64,000 bases of DNA from Elmis aenea (taxonomy: Eukaryota > Arthropoda > Insecta > Coleoptera > Elmidae): positions 47,158,966 to 47,222,965 of the forward strand of contig OX393576.1 in NCBI GenBank assembly GCA_947652605.1, read 5' to 3'. Of the stretch, positions 20,690 through 32,849 are shown in pieces. The notes under the pieces are model-generated. The model was not told the DNA's origin, searched no databases, and worked only from the letters and a program-made list of their open reading frames with translations. Each line of letters starts with the position of its first letter. Position 1 is the first letter of the stretch. The position numbers were made by a program, and so were the translations under genes.

Positions 20690-22310
20690 AAAAAACAGCT
20701 GTTTTAAATCGAGTTACCTATGCATTTTTCAAAACATCTAAATATCGCTACAGGTTGGGCTCTACTGTCTTTACTAATTTAACCGAATCTTTATCGTTTG
20801 TTATAAGCGAGATTCCAATAGGCCGGAATTAAGTGGTGAACCCAGCAAATGTAAATTATAAGCTATAATTACTCAACAATAAAAATTATTTACATTTTCT
20901 GCCTGCTTAACTAACTTTCATTATTGCTTTAACTGTGATATATTACGGATCAAATTTAAATTCATCCAGATTCCCAAACATTGCGCATTGACAGCGCTCA
21001 CCGTGTATTGAGAATATAAATGCAAAATTCGTTTTTCAATCTTGAAAATTTATTATTTTATAAGTGTCTACTGGTATACGAAATATATCATTCTTTTGCA
21101 AAATTATCTGCGGCTTTGCCGTTACGAAATCCTCTGCGAAGAATGTTCTCTTGCCGTTTAGGGTTCACGAACATTAGCTTTACTTGTCTGATACTCTAGA
21201 GGGCAACTTGGTCGTGATCTACTAATGTTGCTTGTATCTGCCCCTGCGTCTTAGAATCAAGAACAAAACGGCTAAGAATGTGTGAAAAAAAGCAACTGTG
21301 GTTCCCTTTGTCTTATCAATCAATATCAGGATGTGAATCTAGATTAACATTATGCGGTTGTAAACTTTATTAAACTAATTTTGCAACAATGTTCGACCTA
21401 TAAAATAATAAAAAAATAATTTATAATTAAAATGTAAATATTTAAGTTATATAATTAGAAGAATAAAAATGTATTCAAAAAATGTAAAGAAAATGTTTAA
21501 ATTCAGTGCGCAAAGTTAGTTATTTTTTTAATAGCTTGATGGCGCCAGTCATGTTTCACTCAACTTCTTTGTTTTAACAACAGCTTCACTTTTCATTCGT
21601 ATACCTTTGATTTTAAAGATAAGAATTGTTAAACTGGCAATCGCTTGGTCGCTAACTAATAAATTCCTACTTCTTTCTTATTTTCTTCATATATCATTTG
21701 TAAGTCCAGTTTGTTGTAACTTAAGATAAGCTAAAATTAACAAAGTAAAGAATCCTTTTTTCTTCTTTATACATATTTTACGACCATTTTATTTCCTGGT
21801 AGTTGATCCTAGATTAACATACAAATGCTTTTAGCTTTCGGAAAGATTTATGCCGAAAGATTACGTCTGCTGATATCCACCATTTACGATAAAAGCAGTA
21901 AACATGTATCTGATATTCGAGTAGAAAGATTTGTTTTTCTTGTGGAAGTGCAATTGCCTGAAAAGAAATTTTTACGACGTATTATTGTGGCAAAATTAAT
22001 TTTTTTTGGTTGATTACAACTAAAAAATATATGTACATTATCCTGAATTGATAAAAACACACTAATGCAATGCAATTTAATGTGTTGAAAATTATACTAC
22101 AATTAATTAATTATTAGATGGGGGGGTTAATAAACGCAAAAAAAAGGGCCCGAGAACCTTTTTTTTAGTTTAGCAGACTCCTTTTTAAGTTTTTTAACAC
22201 ACATTTATCCATTTATTGCGACCGTATGGGAAGGATTTTGACCCCCTTAATCTCCTCCTGGCTACGTCACTGGTTAAGTGAATTGCATATAACAAACATT
22301 TATTTTAAGC
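20690..22310. other. Region without a recognised gene; one possible hAT end
   Basis: No gene was recognised. CTGGCTACGTCACTG at 22257-22271 looks like an outward hAT-type end, but no partner end or 8-base duplication was found. A 62-codon frame at 21825 has no family features. Confidence 0.3.
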
Positions 22311-22313
22311 TTA

Positions 22314-22499
22314 AGCCGCGTTTTCCTAGCAGCAGGTATTTTGCGCGACGTAGAACGTAGTAACGCGTCGACCAGTCAACATAGAGAGATTATGCGTCGA
22401 CCAGTCAACATAGAGAGATTAATAATCTCTCTGTTGACTGGTCGACGCGTTACTACGTTCTACGTCGCGCAAAATACCTGCTGCTAGGAAAACGGGGCT
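22314..22499. mobile_element. PIF/Harbinger-type miniature element with a duplicated segment in one arm
   Basis: The ends AGCCGCGTTTTCCTAGCAGC and GCTGCTAGGAAAACGGGGCT are inverted copies, flanked by TTA (22311-22313, 22500-22502). The arms match almost perfectly over about 75 bases. The left arm has a 29-base tandem duplication (22365-22393 and 22394-22422, GCGTCGACCAGTCAACATAG...), while the right arm has one copy. It is non-coding. Confidence 0.82.
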
Positions 22500-22502
22500 T
22501 TA

Positions 22503-23268
22503 AGAAGATTTTCAAATATGTCATATAGATTTAAAAAAAAAAATCGACCAAAGTATAAATATTTTAGATTTAAATCGTCCATTTTATTGGTCCCCCATAA
22601 CCTTGCCGCATTTAATGAATGAAACAGTATTCAAAGAAAAGTTAATTATGTCAATATTTTTAAGATTTATAGGTATATCCACTCAAGCAACAGAGATGCA
22701 ATTTTGCCAATTTATATTTTAGCTTAGCGGTAGTATATACCGACAAAACCATTATTGCATTAATATTAAGGTTGCGGAAGATATTGCCTTAATAACATTT
22801 TCAATATCCGCACGAGAATTTGAAGAGTTGTTTTAAAGTTCAACGATCTTTAACGAATATTTTAGGCAATAAACAATTGATGTTTGTAGCGCTAACCTAT
22901 TTTTGTTTTTAATTTTCTAGGTACCTTACCTACATATGAAGCGTTCATTACCGCGTTTCCAAAAATGTATAGAAAGTTGACTAACAGATAAATAAGATTT
23001 TAATTATACAGTAGTCTTAATTTTTAATTTTTGATAGCCTTTGCAATAATTTTTTTAAAATTTACCCATTTTTCTCTGTTTATCAAAAACTACTGATTTA
23101 AGATAAAATATATTTTATGTCACTGAAATTATTTTTTTTTTATAAAACTACAGTTGTTATCTAAAAGTTTAGTCTATATCTCTATAATCACTTAATTTAA
23201 AATTAGATTAGTGTCTTAACCATACACCTTTTGTCCCGAAATTTCGTAGACTGTTTTTTTTTTCGCTG
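22503..23268. other. A+T-rich region without a recognised gene
   Basis: No coding or repeat structure was identified between the two PIF-type elements. Confidence 0.35.
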
Positions 23269-23271
23269 TTA

Positions 23272-23608
23272 AGCTGCATTCACATAGAAAAGTATTGCAT
23301 TGTATTGTAGCGTAATAAATTGTATTGTAACGTGCTTGTAAGAGTAACGTTCACATAGAGGTATTGTAGTGTTTGTACACTAATGGCGATTCCCACGCGC
23401 ATACGCAGGGTTAATCCGTTGATCACTGTGATTGTGATTGGTTCTTGTTATGGGGTATTGCAAGAAGCTTGGACCTCGCGAATTCTACCACGCCGCTCAC
23501 AACGCATGTCCACTACTTTGCTTATGTGACAGCTATCATTTGATATTCGTATACTTAACCTTGCTTACGCTACAATACAATACAATACTTTTCTATGTGA
23601 ACGCAGCT
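23272..23608. mobile_element. PIF/Harbinger-type miniature element, 337 bases
   Basis: The ends AGCTGCATTCACATAGAAAA and TTTTCTATGTGAACGCAGCT are inverted copies, flanked by TTA (23269-23271, 23609-23611). The match continues inward through ATTGTATTGTAGCGTAA and TTACGCTACAATACAAT. A TGTATTGTA-type short repeat occurs several times. The G+C-richer core (23380-23520) is non-coding. Confidence 0.85.
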
Positions 23609-23744
23609 TTAGTGGAACCTAATATGTAAGTGAGTTACTCGATACTTTAGCAACACTCCATAAAAGTTTCATGGTGCAACAACATTCCTATCAATAGTTA
23701 TGATACCAGAAATAACAACAAATTTAACCAGCGTTGAAAAAACA

Positions 23745-24312
23745 CGGTGGAACAAAGAGCCAACAACAAAGTTCGTTTTAAATTGAGCAAAACAGATTCT
23801 GAAACGGATAAAATGAATAAACTAATTCATGTAAGTGAGCCTCAAAGACGTGCTGTGGTTTTTCAGTGACAAGCAAAATTTCGCGACGGCAGGGAGACTT
23901 GAAGGACGAGCAACACCCGGGTCGGCCAAAAACGACTCGCTCAGTGAAGAATATCGAATTAGTTCGTTCTAGAGGGTCAGACGGTAAACGAAGATTATTA
24001 TTTAGGTGTTCTGCAGCGTTTGGTAGCAAGGATTCACCAGGTTCTTTCTCAGCTACACGATACGCACCATTACACAAGTCCAAACTTATTCGCATTTTTT
24101 GCCAAAAGGGCATTGTAATTCTGGATCACCCGTTGTATTCGCCTCATTTGGCTCCCTGCGACTTATGAGTATTTCTCAAAATAAAATTAAAGTTGAAAGG
24201 AGACCATTTTTATACGATTGTGGACATGAAAAGGTCTTCGATCTAGAATCTAGAAGCGATTTTGAGACAGGAATACCAAAAATGCTTCAAAAACATTTAT
24301 TACCGCTTTGAC
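23745..24312 (+). pseudogene. Mariner transposase remnant, internally deleted
   Basis: Plus-strand pieces in several frames resemble a mariner transposase: EQRANNKVRFKL near 23753, then FRDGRET and DEQHPGRPKTTRSVKNIELV near 23880-23970, equivalent to the GRP linker between the helix-turn-helix and catalytic domains. After a gap and an unrelated stretch, LDHPLYSPHLAPCDL (24120-24165) matches the YSPDLAP(C/S)D block carrying the third catalytic Asp, and FRSDFETGIPKMLQK resembles the C terminus. The first two catalytic Asp residues are missing. Frameshifts and the deletion make it inactive. The length is under 0.6 kb against about 1 kb for an intact gene. Confidence 0.75.
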
Positions 24313-24319
24313 CATTGTA

Positions 24320-25110
24320 TTAAAACAAAAAACAAAAATGTATTTTGAGTAAAAATAAATAAAAACTGTTCTGTTTTTCCTTTTTGTATTTTCTCTAACA
24401 CCAGTCTGCAAAATTAGGGCATAGAAGATGTAATCTGGCTAAATTATTTAAAAATTACCTGTTTTACTTTTTTAGTCTTCCATAATTACAAAAAAATATG
24501 TGTTTGAATATTTCTTTAATTTTTAGTTTTTTACATTTTTCTTAGAAAAACACTGATACATTTTTTAAACGTCCTTCATTTTTATTTAACTTAACCGACT
24601 CTTTCAACAGCTAATTTACCTATGTAAGGCAGTGGAAATTGTTGCCCTGTATAAGTGTTACATTTAGAATATTATAAAGAGTGCATGCATTTAATGATTA
24701 AAAATCATAAACATTACACACACGTTCACAGTAGCTAGTCACAAAGCATTACTACGTATTTGCATTAACGGTAGTGTAATAATTTCCTACTGCTTTGGTG
24801 TTATTGTTCCTTTATCATGGGCACCGACACATTAATTTATATTTATGTGATTTATGCAATACAATTATCTGTTAGTTCAAGACATTCACTAGGGTCAAGG
24901 CCTCATGATGCTAAATTAAGTAACAATAAAATTTAAATGAATTGAAAATTTGGTTAAGCGTGGGTTGAAGGTAGGAACATAACGTACTTCTACTAAGCAC
25001 AATAAAGTAGTATGAATCAACATGAAACGGATGATTAGAAGTTTTGTTATTAAACCGTTTATAAAAGATAGCTTCATTTTCCAAAACAAAGGTGTCTGGT
25101 GGTGGTGGAC
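24320..25110. other. A+T-rich region without a recognised gene
   Basis: This is the mariner 3' flank and unassigned sequence. TTGCCCTGTATAAG near 24641 is a weak repeat-end motif. Confidence 0.3.
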
Positions 25111-25111
25111 C

Positions 25112-25194
25112 CTTTAGCGTCCCATTCCCATGCGGGTTTGTACAGCGGATTTATCCGCCGTATTTGCCCGTTGTAGGTACACATTCGGATATTA
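25112..25194. repeat. Partial extra copy of the adjacent PIF-type element end
   Basis: GCGTCCCATTCCCATGCGGG with following TGTACAGCGGATTTATCCGC repeats the end of the element at 25195-25406. TTA lies just before it (25113-25115). It suggests a second, truncated insertion. Confidence 0.5.
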
Positions 25195-25406
25195 AAGATC
25201 CCATTCACATGCGAGTATGTACGGCGGATCTGTCCACTGTAAAAATCCGCACGTGTGTATCCAAATAATTGCCATATTTGTCCTGCTCGCTGTCGGCCGC
25301 AAAAGGCGACGAACAATAATTATTTGGATACACATAGACGGATTTGTACAGTGGACAGATATGGCGGACAAATCCGCCATTCGAACTTGAATGTGAATGA
25401 GACCCT
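25195..25406. mobile_element. PIF/Harbinger-type miniature element
   Basis: The ends AAGATCCCATTCAC and GTGAATGAGACCCT are inverted repeats, flanked by TTA (25192-25194, 25407-25409). Inner blocks GTCCACTGTAAAAATCCG and CGGATTTGTACAGTGGAC, then TGTATCCAAATAATT and AATTATTTGGATACA, continue the pairing. The G+C-rich 35-base centre (ctgctcgctgtcggccgc region) is unpaired. Confidence 0.78.
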
Positions 25407-25469
25407 TTACTTTGTTCAATGCTGCATAAAAGCGACAATACAGCAAATAAATACTCATCAATAAACGCA

Positions 25470-26245
25470 GATATACCTACAACATATTTATCAATAGATA
25501 AAATGTAAAAATCCTTTTTGTTTAAATGGTTTCAATAAGTTGTAGGGAATGTTTAGCATAATCCGATATTTAGTGTTAGAAAACAAAAATGCTTGATAAG
25601 TTTTTGAAGTATTTAAGTGATCGTTTTATGAATATAAATACGTTCAAATAAAATATTTTTTGTAAAGGATTTTTTTATTAGAAATGCTAGACCAGTATCA
25701 AGTCTCTTCGTCAATAGCATTGCTACAGGAGGTACTTTTTAATAATTTTTAATTACTCTTGTTTTTTGAACTCCAAATAACTTCATCGAGTCTCGCTTTT
25801 ATATGTAAATGAATGTAATGCTTCGAATATCATACAAAACAGAAATATTTGGGTTTAGGGTCAAGAAGCTTCCAGTTTCAATTAAGAGGCAGCTATGTAG
25901 ATAAGCAAAAACACTTTAAATTTTGGCTAACAAGTGTGCGAACCTCGAGTTACTCTGCAGATGTCTAAACAGTATTCGAATTCTCCCATGGGCGCACTAG
26001 CGGCAGTGCGTCCGTCGACCCGGGTGGCTGCATCTGAAATTCAGCAACAAAGGTCTGATCTTGATAACCTCAGATTTTGGGGGTTTGTTTAGGATTTTGT
26101 GTACATATCACCACTGCACAGCTACGAGCTAGATTTTTAGTCACGCTGATGAGTCCAGCACGTGTGCAACAATTCACACAGATTATTTAGATTACGTAGT
26201 TCAAAAAAAAAATTATCTACAGTAAAAATTATAATTAGTATTTTC
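25470..26245. other. Region without a recognised gene
   Basis: No family features were seen. A short G+C-rich patch at 25985-26035 was not identified. Confidence 0.35.
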
Positions 26246-26249
26246 TAAG

Positions 26250-26580
26250 ATTGTATTTTAAATATGTCCAAAATAATTCCTATTAGCAATAACACATTTC
26301 AACTTTAACCAAAAGTTGCACATTGTCAAGTCAGGTGAATAAAGTTGATGCTAAATTACTTTAATATTTTTTTAGCCAAATACTGGAGAGTTAAAGTTGC
26401 AGGATGAGAAGATGCATTATTGTGATAAAGTATAATTCCCTTCTCTGGAACTCATACGTCAGACAAACACTTTTCTATATACCATTTCGCTGTCACTATT
26501 CTTTGTGCAGCTAGCTTAATTTTATTGATCAAACCTGTACTCCTAAAGAAAACTGCACAATTTTCAAAAAAATTAAAACA
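26250..26580 (-). pseudogene. Mariner transposase remnant, both visible catalytic Asp changed to Asn
   Basis: The minus strand reads IVTAKWYIEKCL, then VPEKGIILYHNNASSHPATL and TLQYLAKK, then, in another frame, SPDLTMCNFWLKLK. These match the mariner blocks WY..CL, HHDNA(S/P)SH, and YSPDLAPCDF...K. The Asp of the HDN block is Asn here, and the Asp of the PCD block is Asn (MCN). There are also a stop in the first block (about 26450) and a frameshift between the blocks. It is inactive. Only the second half of the catalytic domain is seen. Confidence 0.7.
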
Positions 26581-26641
26581 ATTTAATAAACTTAGCTTGT
26601 TTCTCGTATTATTTGGATATTTGTAGTGTCATTTAAGAGTA

Positions 26642-27611
26642 CAGCTTGGACAAAATTCGATTTCGGTTACCTTGAGCTATTTTTTGAGAAAAGAACGCCG
26701 ACGTAATCAGTTTTTTTTTTTTATATCGCTTTCCATTTTAGCACTATACAGACAAAAATGAAATATCGTCATTTTTGAAAATTTGCTATAACTTCTTTAT
26801 TTATTAAAATAGAACAAAATGTAATGCAAGTTTCTTAGACAGACTTTTATGCCTGATTTTATAACAAATTTAATTTTTTTAGCGACCTTGACTTTCGAGA
26901 AAAGAAGCAAACTTATATTTTTTTATACAGAAACTTTAGTTGACAATGACTTTATATGAAAGCGAATTTTGTTAGCTGTTCAAAAATATATAGTTTTACA
27001 TATTTGTTGCAAAAATAACCGAGATATAGCTGATTTAGTAAAAAATTTCCTTATCAAAGTTTTCCATGATTTCGTAAACAAGTGATGTTTGTAATTATTA
27101 AACAACTAAACGTCATTTCCAAGCAAATCTTGCAGCAGCCACTACGTTTTTATGACTTACAATGTAATATTTTAAGATAATTATTATACTTTTGAATGTA
27201 AAAATTTAGCCATGTTAAGAATACCACAATAAACAGTTATATAATACAAAAGAATACACGGATTTGTTTACTTAGATTTGACGTTTGGTTGTTTATTAAT
27301 TGTAAACATCACTTGTTTACGATATCATGGCAAACTTTGATGAAGAAATTTTTACAACGTTAACCATATCTCAATTATTTTTTGCAACAAATTTATAAAA
27401 CTATATATTTTTCAAAAGCTAACAACATTTTCTTTAATATAAAGTCATGGCAAACTAGACTTTCTATTTAAAAAGATTTGTTTACTTCATATCTCGAAAG
27501 TCAAGGTCGCTAAAAAAAAAATTGTTTGTAGTACCATGGAGAGACCCATATCACATTTTCGCTAACTATTACCGATATACCCCGTAAAACATTCGAAAAT
27601 GGTTCACCCTG
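26642..27611. mobile_element. Family X long-TIR mariner-like element, most complete copy
   Basis: Inverted arms at 26642-27118 and 27278-27611 are flanked by TA (26640-26641, 27612-27613). The right end is CACCCTG then TA. The arms match through GCGACCTTGACTTTCGAGA, AAAATATATAGTTTTA and GTAAACAAGTGATGTTT; the right arm lacks about 130 bases. The core of about 160 bases is A+T-rich and non-coding. Related copies are at 35890-38075 and 60033-60750. Confidence 0.78.
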
Positions 27612-27619
27612 TACATAAA

Positions 27620-30600
27620 ATACTTGTGATGTAAAATTTGAAGTGTTACAGCAGATTGACAACAATTTTCGCTGCTGTATTTCATTTGTTTTATTTAATA
27701 ATGTAACGTTTACAATTCCAACTGAATTATGTTCCTCTTAATAGATAGACTAATCGAAATTAATTCAAATAAAATCCAAAAAAATGCTAACTGCCTACTA
27801 CTAACAAAAACAGAATGAATTGCTTAAATAATACAAATATGTTATTAATTATTGTAAATTAAATATGTTATTGATTAAAGATATATCAGATAAAATACTT
27901 TAAAAACATATATAAACCACTTATACAACACAAAATAGCAATAAAGACAAAGACAACATTTCTCGTAAATGCAAAAAATCTATAAAACTTGTAGCTTGTG
28001 TTATATAGCACAAACAAAAATAAACATTTTAACTAGTGTTAGGAAACACAGTAAATATACTAAATTAAACCAAATAAATAAATCAGCACTGCGGAACATT
28101 CTTACAACACAACATTTAATAGATTGAAGCAGTTTTGGCAATAAATAAAGAAAAGAATTGTTATCAAACTATTATTGACAAATCAACTAAAATTAATGTA
28201 TAAATAAAGAGAAAGATAATATTTTTTTAACAAATTAAATGACATTACATTAGCATAAAATAAACAACATTAGTATATACAGCAAATCGTTGCTTAATGA
28301 TGACCGGCTATACTTAATTTCATGGAAATAAATAAATAAAAATTGGCCTATAAAGAGACAAGAGTCTCAAAATCGGCATTGACATTACTTAAGAACAGAT
28401 TTTTGTTACAACAAAGATAAATAAATTATTATTATTTAACCAAACTTATGTATACTAAATGTACATATTTGTGAGTTGTTTAGTTTGATTGTTATTTTTG
28501 TAGAACTTAGACAATAAAACACAAAAAAAAGACAAATAAAAGTATAAAAAATAATATTGTTTACGCTACTAAACTTATATATTTGGTTTGATTCTTTTTT
28601 CTAGATACTACAGAAAAACGCTTATATAAATCTTTCTGAATTGCAGTAAGTATAACTTATAAAAGGATTAAACCTTATATAATTCCAACAATACAATCGG
28701 TTTGTTTTGATAACGTTAATATAAGAAAACGTTTTTAATATCTGTCACTGCAACACTATATTTTACAATTCTAAAACAATCTATTTCGTACACTATACGG
28801 GTAATGCCAATTTTCCTCTTTCATCTCATTATAAGTTTAGGTCAAAATGTAAAAAAAAGCTTGCTTGAGGTAAAGATTTAGTAAATTTGTGATCTAACAG
28901 TACCAAAATTAAATAATCGTTTTTAAAACTTTGAATAAGCAGGATTTAAGCCAGTAAAAATTATTGGTTAGACATAGAACAATCTACAATTGATGTAAGG
29001 CCTACTTTAAGTAAATAAACACTCTTTCAAATTCAACAATAAGAACTGTACAATATGAAATTCCTTGAATTTTATTGTATAAGATTTCCAATCGTTGTGC
29101 GTTATACGCAAGAAATAAAAAAGTCTAGCGACGTATATAAACTGATTTAAAAATTGGGCGAACAATTGAAATTTTTATACATATTTTTTGCAGCGTGCGG
29201 TATTTAATAATCCTTTTTTACAAAAAAAAACTCTTTTCTTCCATTACTGAATTATTTTGCGGTCATTTTGGCTCAAACGCGTCAGCACCGCAGCTTTCAT
29301 TTTCTGTTTGTAGGAAATTCATTTTGTCTTATGTACTTTATTAGAGGCGCAAAGACGTGATAAGAGTATATTATATGTAGTGCGATATACATTTCCACAT
29401 AAAACTTTGTTGTTGTTTATTTGTTATTTAATTAACTCTTGGTATTCTTAGTACTGGAAATGTACAGCAAGATCCAAAAAAACAAAACACCAAATGTTGG
29501 TTACATTTATTTAGTTTTATTGATCAACTCATTGTGAATTAAAACCAAGCTTTAGTCAAACTTTAAGCTGTTATTTCATACGATTAAAAATTAAGAAGCT
29601 AGAAAAATAATTTACAATTTAAAACTTACAAATTCGGGATTAATTTAATAACAGTTTCAATCTTAAAGAATTTACGCAGAAAATGTATAAGAATTAAGTT
29701 AACGAACTTGATAAATACGCCGTTAAAACTGAAATATATAACGACAATATAAAAAGTAGCCGAAGTAATAATAAAATCAAAATAATGAAAACCGATAAAT
29801 GAGGAGAGTTCAAATGGGCCAGTATCGCCACTTCAAATATATCTAAACTCTTCGAAAATTATACATAAAAAGACTGAAACCATGACCTAACCAGTATCAA
29901 AACATCAGTTTGAGTTCCGTGAGAAGCACTCAACTATAAAATAAGTTTATAGACTAACCAATAACATTAAAAAAAATATTTTAAAAAGTGAGTATGTGCC
30001 CGAGTATTTTTTTATGTAGTCCAAGCATTTGGTTGATAAGTTAAACGTCTGCAGCATACAAAAATTTTATAAAGAAAGCACCGGGGGGTATACTCAATGC
30101 TCCTTGATATGAAAGAAACAAATCATGTATCAGAATCTTAAAGACAAAGAGTCGAGCAAGAAATCAAGCGTTTTGTCCCAAAATATGAAGCCAGCTAGGT
30201 CAGTGTTGAAGCCAAGGTTGAAATCAAGGCAGTGTTGTATCCATTTAATTGTTGAACATGAAGACTAACTTTCCTGAAAAGTTTAAAGCGAAGAAAACCA
30301 TAAAATCTAATATGTTTGAACAGCTGATCAACTTTCAAATCTCTGATAAGAAAATATTTTTTTTAATGATTACTAAAATCCATAGGTAAAAGTTAATGTC
30401 TTAAATCTTTTTTAAGATTAAAAGTTTTCTAAATTTAGAATCAGAAATTTGCAATCCGGATTTATTAAATCCTTTGCATCGTATGCAAACATCGCAAGTT
30501 AACATAGAGATAAAGCATTGACTTCTCGATGCTAACCACAAGGTATTCTCGTTATGCAATTTAAAGCGCTTTCATAAACCGGGCCTTAATTTTTAAGTTA

Positions 30601-31334
30601 TAGCTTAACGTTGGGGTTAAAGCTTATGCGAAAATCAAATAAATTACACAGTAAAAACGAAATTTAAAAGGGCAATAACGATTTGGTTTTTTCTTAGGAC
30701 CACGCTATATCGTCCTAACCCGTCGGCATTGTGATTAATCGAGCGAAAGAAATTGATTTAGTTGGCTTTGTTCGTTGTTTGTTGTCCTACATATAAAATC
30801 TGCAAAACATTTTTATATACAAATATAACTGCGTTTTTTCAGTTTTACATTATTACGCTTCATATAATTTGTAAATTACTCACTTTCCATACGAATACAA
30901 ATTGATAGGTATTTTCATTTACATATCACTTTCCATATTATTCATGCACAATCATCTAATGCTCATAATAGGTATAAAATAATTATGGGTTACACCACAA
31001 TCTTTATACGGGTATTGAAGTAAAACAATTGGTAATTCCATTTGTCTGTCATATGCAAATTGCTACTATAAATTGAGATAACGAGTATAAAATATTGTTA
31101 ACAAGTACCTAATACTTGCATGAAGAGCCACTAAACCAAATTTATAAATGCCTGGCTACCGTTTAGTCAAATTTGCACGCAGGAGATCCTTGAGACGCAA
31201 ACTCAAGGAACAAACATGTCGACTAACTTTACATGAACGTGTTTTTTTGGAAAGTTAAGCAGCAGTTGACATTCTGGTGACGAACAGTTGACATTCGCGA
31301 AGGAAACTTGTAATAAAAACATTGAACGCTGAGA
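27620..31334. other. Long A+T-rich region without a recognised gene
   Basis: About 3.7 kb, the longest stretch in the window where I see neither coding sequence nor transposon ends. Simple AAATAAATAAATAA-type runs occur (for example 28326-28340). No tRNA-like or other RNA fold was recognised by eye. Confidence 0.4.
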
Positions 31335-31425
31335 CAGGCCCGGACTGGCCATCTGGCAGTTCGGGAAAATGCCCGAAGGGCCGGTACCCGAATGGGCCGG
31401 TTTGGGCCGGTCTAAGCTACGGACT
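31335..31425 (+). mobile_element. hAT-type terminus fragment with G+C-rich hairpin
   Basis: CAGGCCCGGACTGGCCATCT begins a G+C-rich end containing CTTCGGGC/GCCCGAAG-type pairing and repeated GGGCCGG. It resembles ends of widespread non-autonomous hAT elements. The opposite end and target duplication were not found. Confidence 0.45.
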
Positions 31426-31789
31426 TAATAAGTTCGGCGCTAAAGTATAAGGAGCGCAAAAATTATGATAAAAGGTGCCATTATAACTTATAACATTTGC
31501 CCGTATAATACGGGCTGTATTCAATCTTAATGTTTTTCTTGGGCTCAACAATGCGCAATAGTGTCGTATGTTTGATCGCGCCACTCGTGCTTCAGAAATA
31601 GTCACGATATTATCCGAAACCTGACGCATAGCTGTAGATGGCGTGTGCATGTGTAAATACTAAATAGTAGTTTCATAATCTGCTTATTTTATAAAACACG
31701 TTGTTTAATAAATAGATTCGTAATAAATATATAGATCCGAGTTTATTTAAGTATGTGTAAGTAGTTACCATATAAAGCTTTTAGTGGGT
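31426..31789. other. Region without a recognised gene
   Basis: A 77-codon minus-strand frame (31417-31650) lacks family features. It may be interior of the hAT fragment to its left. Confidence 0.3.
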
Positions 31790-32415
31790 CATAAAAGTTG
31801 ATGCATGGTCTAAACATAATTTTAAGATGAAAAATATTTAAAAAAATGCATATGACACTAGATTTTAGCGATTTTAGAAATATTCGCGAGAGTGAAGTGC
31901 CCGTATTTTAGGTTTTCAAAAAAGTTTTTTTGGAACTTTTTTAAAATTCTTAAAATAATAGCACTTTACTCGCAAATATTTCTAAAATCGTTAAAATCTA
32001 ATGTTATATCAATTTTTATTGATTTTTTTTGAAAATTAAAATTTGTTTTAGACCATGCACCAACTTTTCTTAAGAATAAAATTTTTTGAGAAACCGATAA
32101 TAAAAACCTTTTCTATTTGTTGCACACTTTTTGAATGTTAAAATTACTTCAAAAATAAAAATTGGAATTTTAACGTCAAATTTTACATTTTGGTTTTATT
32201 ATTAATTCCAAATAATATTTCCCCATGAGGTTTTTTTTGTAACTCTTCAATAAGGGCACAAATCTCTTGTGAATATTTCTGAAATTATGACAGATTTTTC
32301 ATCTTAAAATTAGTTTGAGGTAATGCACCAACTTTTATCAAGAACTAAAAAATTTGCAATAAAATTCATAATAAAAAATTATTCCATTTGTTGCATACTT
32401 TTTGAATGACGCCGA
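31790..32415. repeat. Degraded inverted plus direct repeat structure
   Basis: AAAGTTGATGCATGGTCTAA (31796) is inverted at TTTTAGACCATGCACCAACT (32045). ATTCTTAAAATAATAGCACT and AATATTTCTAAAATCG blocks pair with 31865-31900. The segment after 32065 is repeated directly near 32330 (TTTGTTGCACACTTTTTGAA and TTTGTTGCATACTTTTTGAA). The family was not identified. Confidence 0.5.
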
Positions 32416-32849
32416 TTTTTGTTCCGTCACTGGCTGAGAACCATGAGGATGATGTGGTCATGATTAATATTATCTTAAAGAACCGTTGACCACATGAAAT
32501 TGTGGCAAGAACTGCAATAAAAAAAAAACATAAAGAAAAGAAAAGCTACTTTATGGGATGAATGAATGGAAAACCAAAGTTTGCTATCTCCAATTTTACA
32601 AGTTAATGCAAAATTGCTAACAAACGAGCGGTGTTTTTTATATTCGCAAAATAAGACAAAAGATAGAAAGCGGTTGGGCTTAATACTTTTTGTTGTATCG
32701 GAAAATCATTTTTAGACCATTAAACAAAATTTCGTGCTGTGCCTTTTTAGTTCACTTACAATCATCAAAAGAAAAGCTTAATGTTGGCGTTATGAGTCTG
32801 AGGTTTAATAGTGAGTTTCGTGCAGTTATATAATTCCTCACAAAACAAA

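Noticed and set aside
23778..24113. 111-codon minus-strand frame
   Set aside because: Antisense to the mariner remnant, which explains the sequence on the plus strand.
25255..25464. Several 69-90-codon frames across 25074-25464 on both strands
   Set aside because: All lie within the inverted-repeat element and its partial copy, and mirror each other because of the palindrome.
27620..31334. tRNA or other small RNA genes in the transposon-poor stretch
   Set aside because: No sequence with paired A- and B-box-like motifs and a matching cloverleaf could be found by eye; a tRNAscan-SE run would be decisive.
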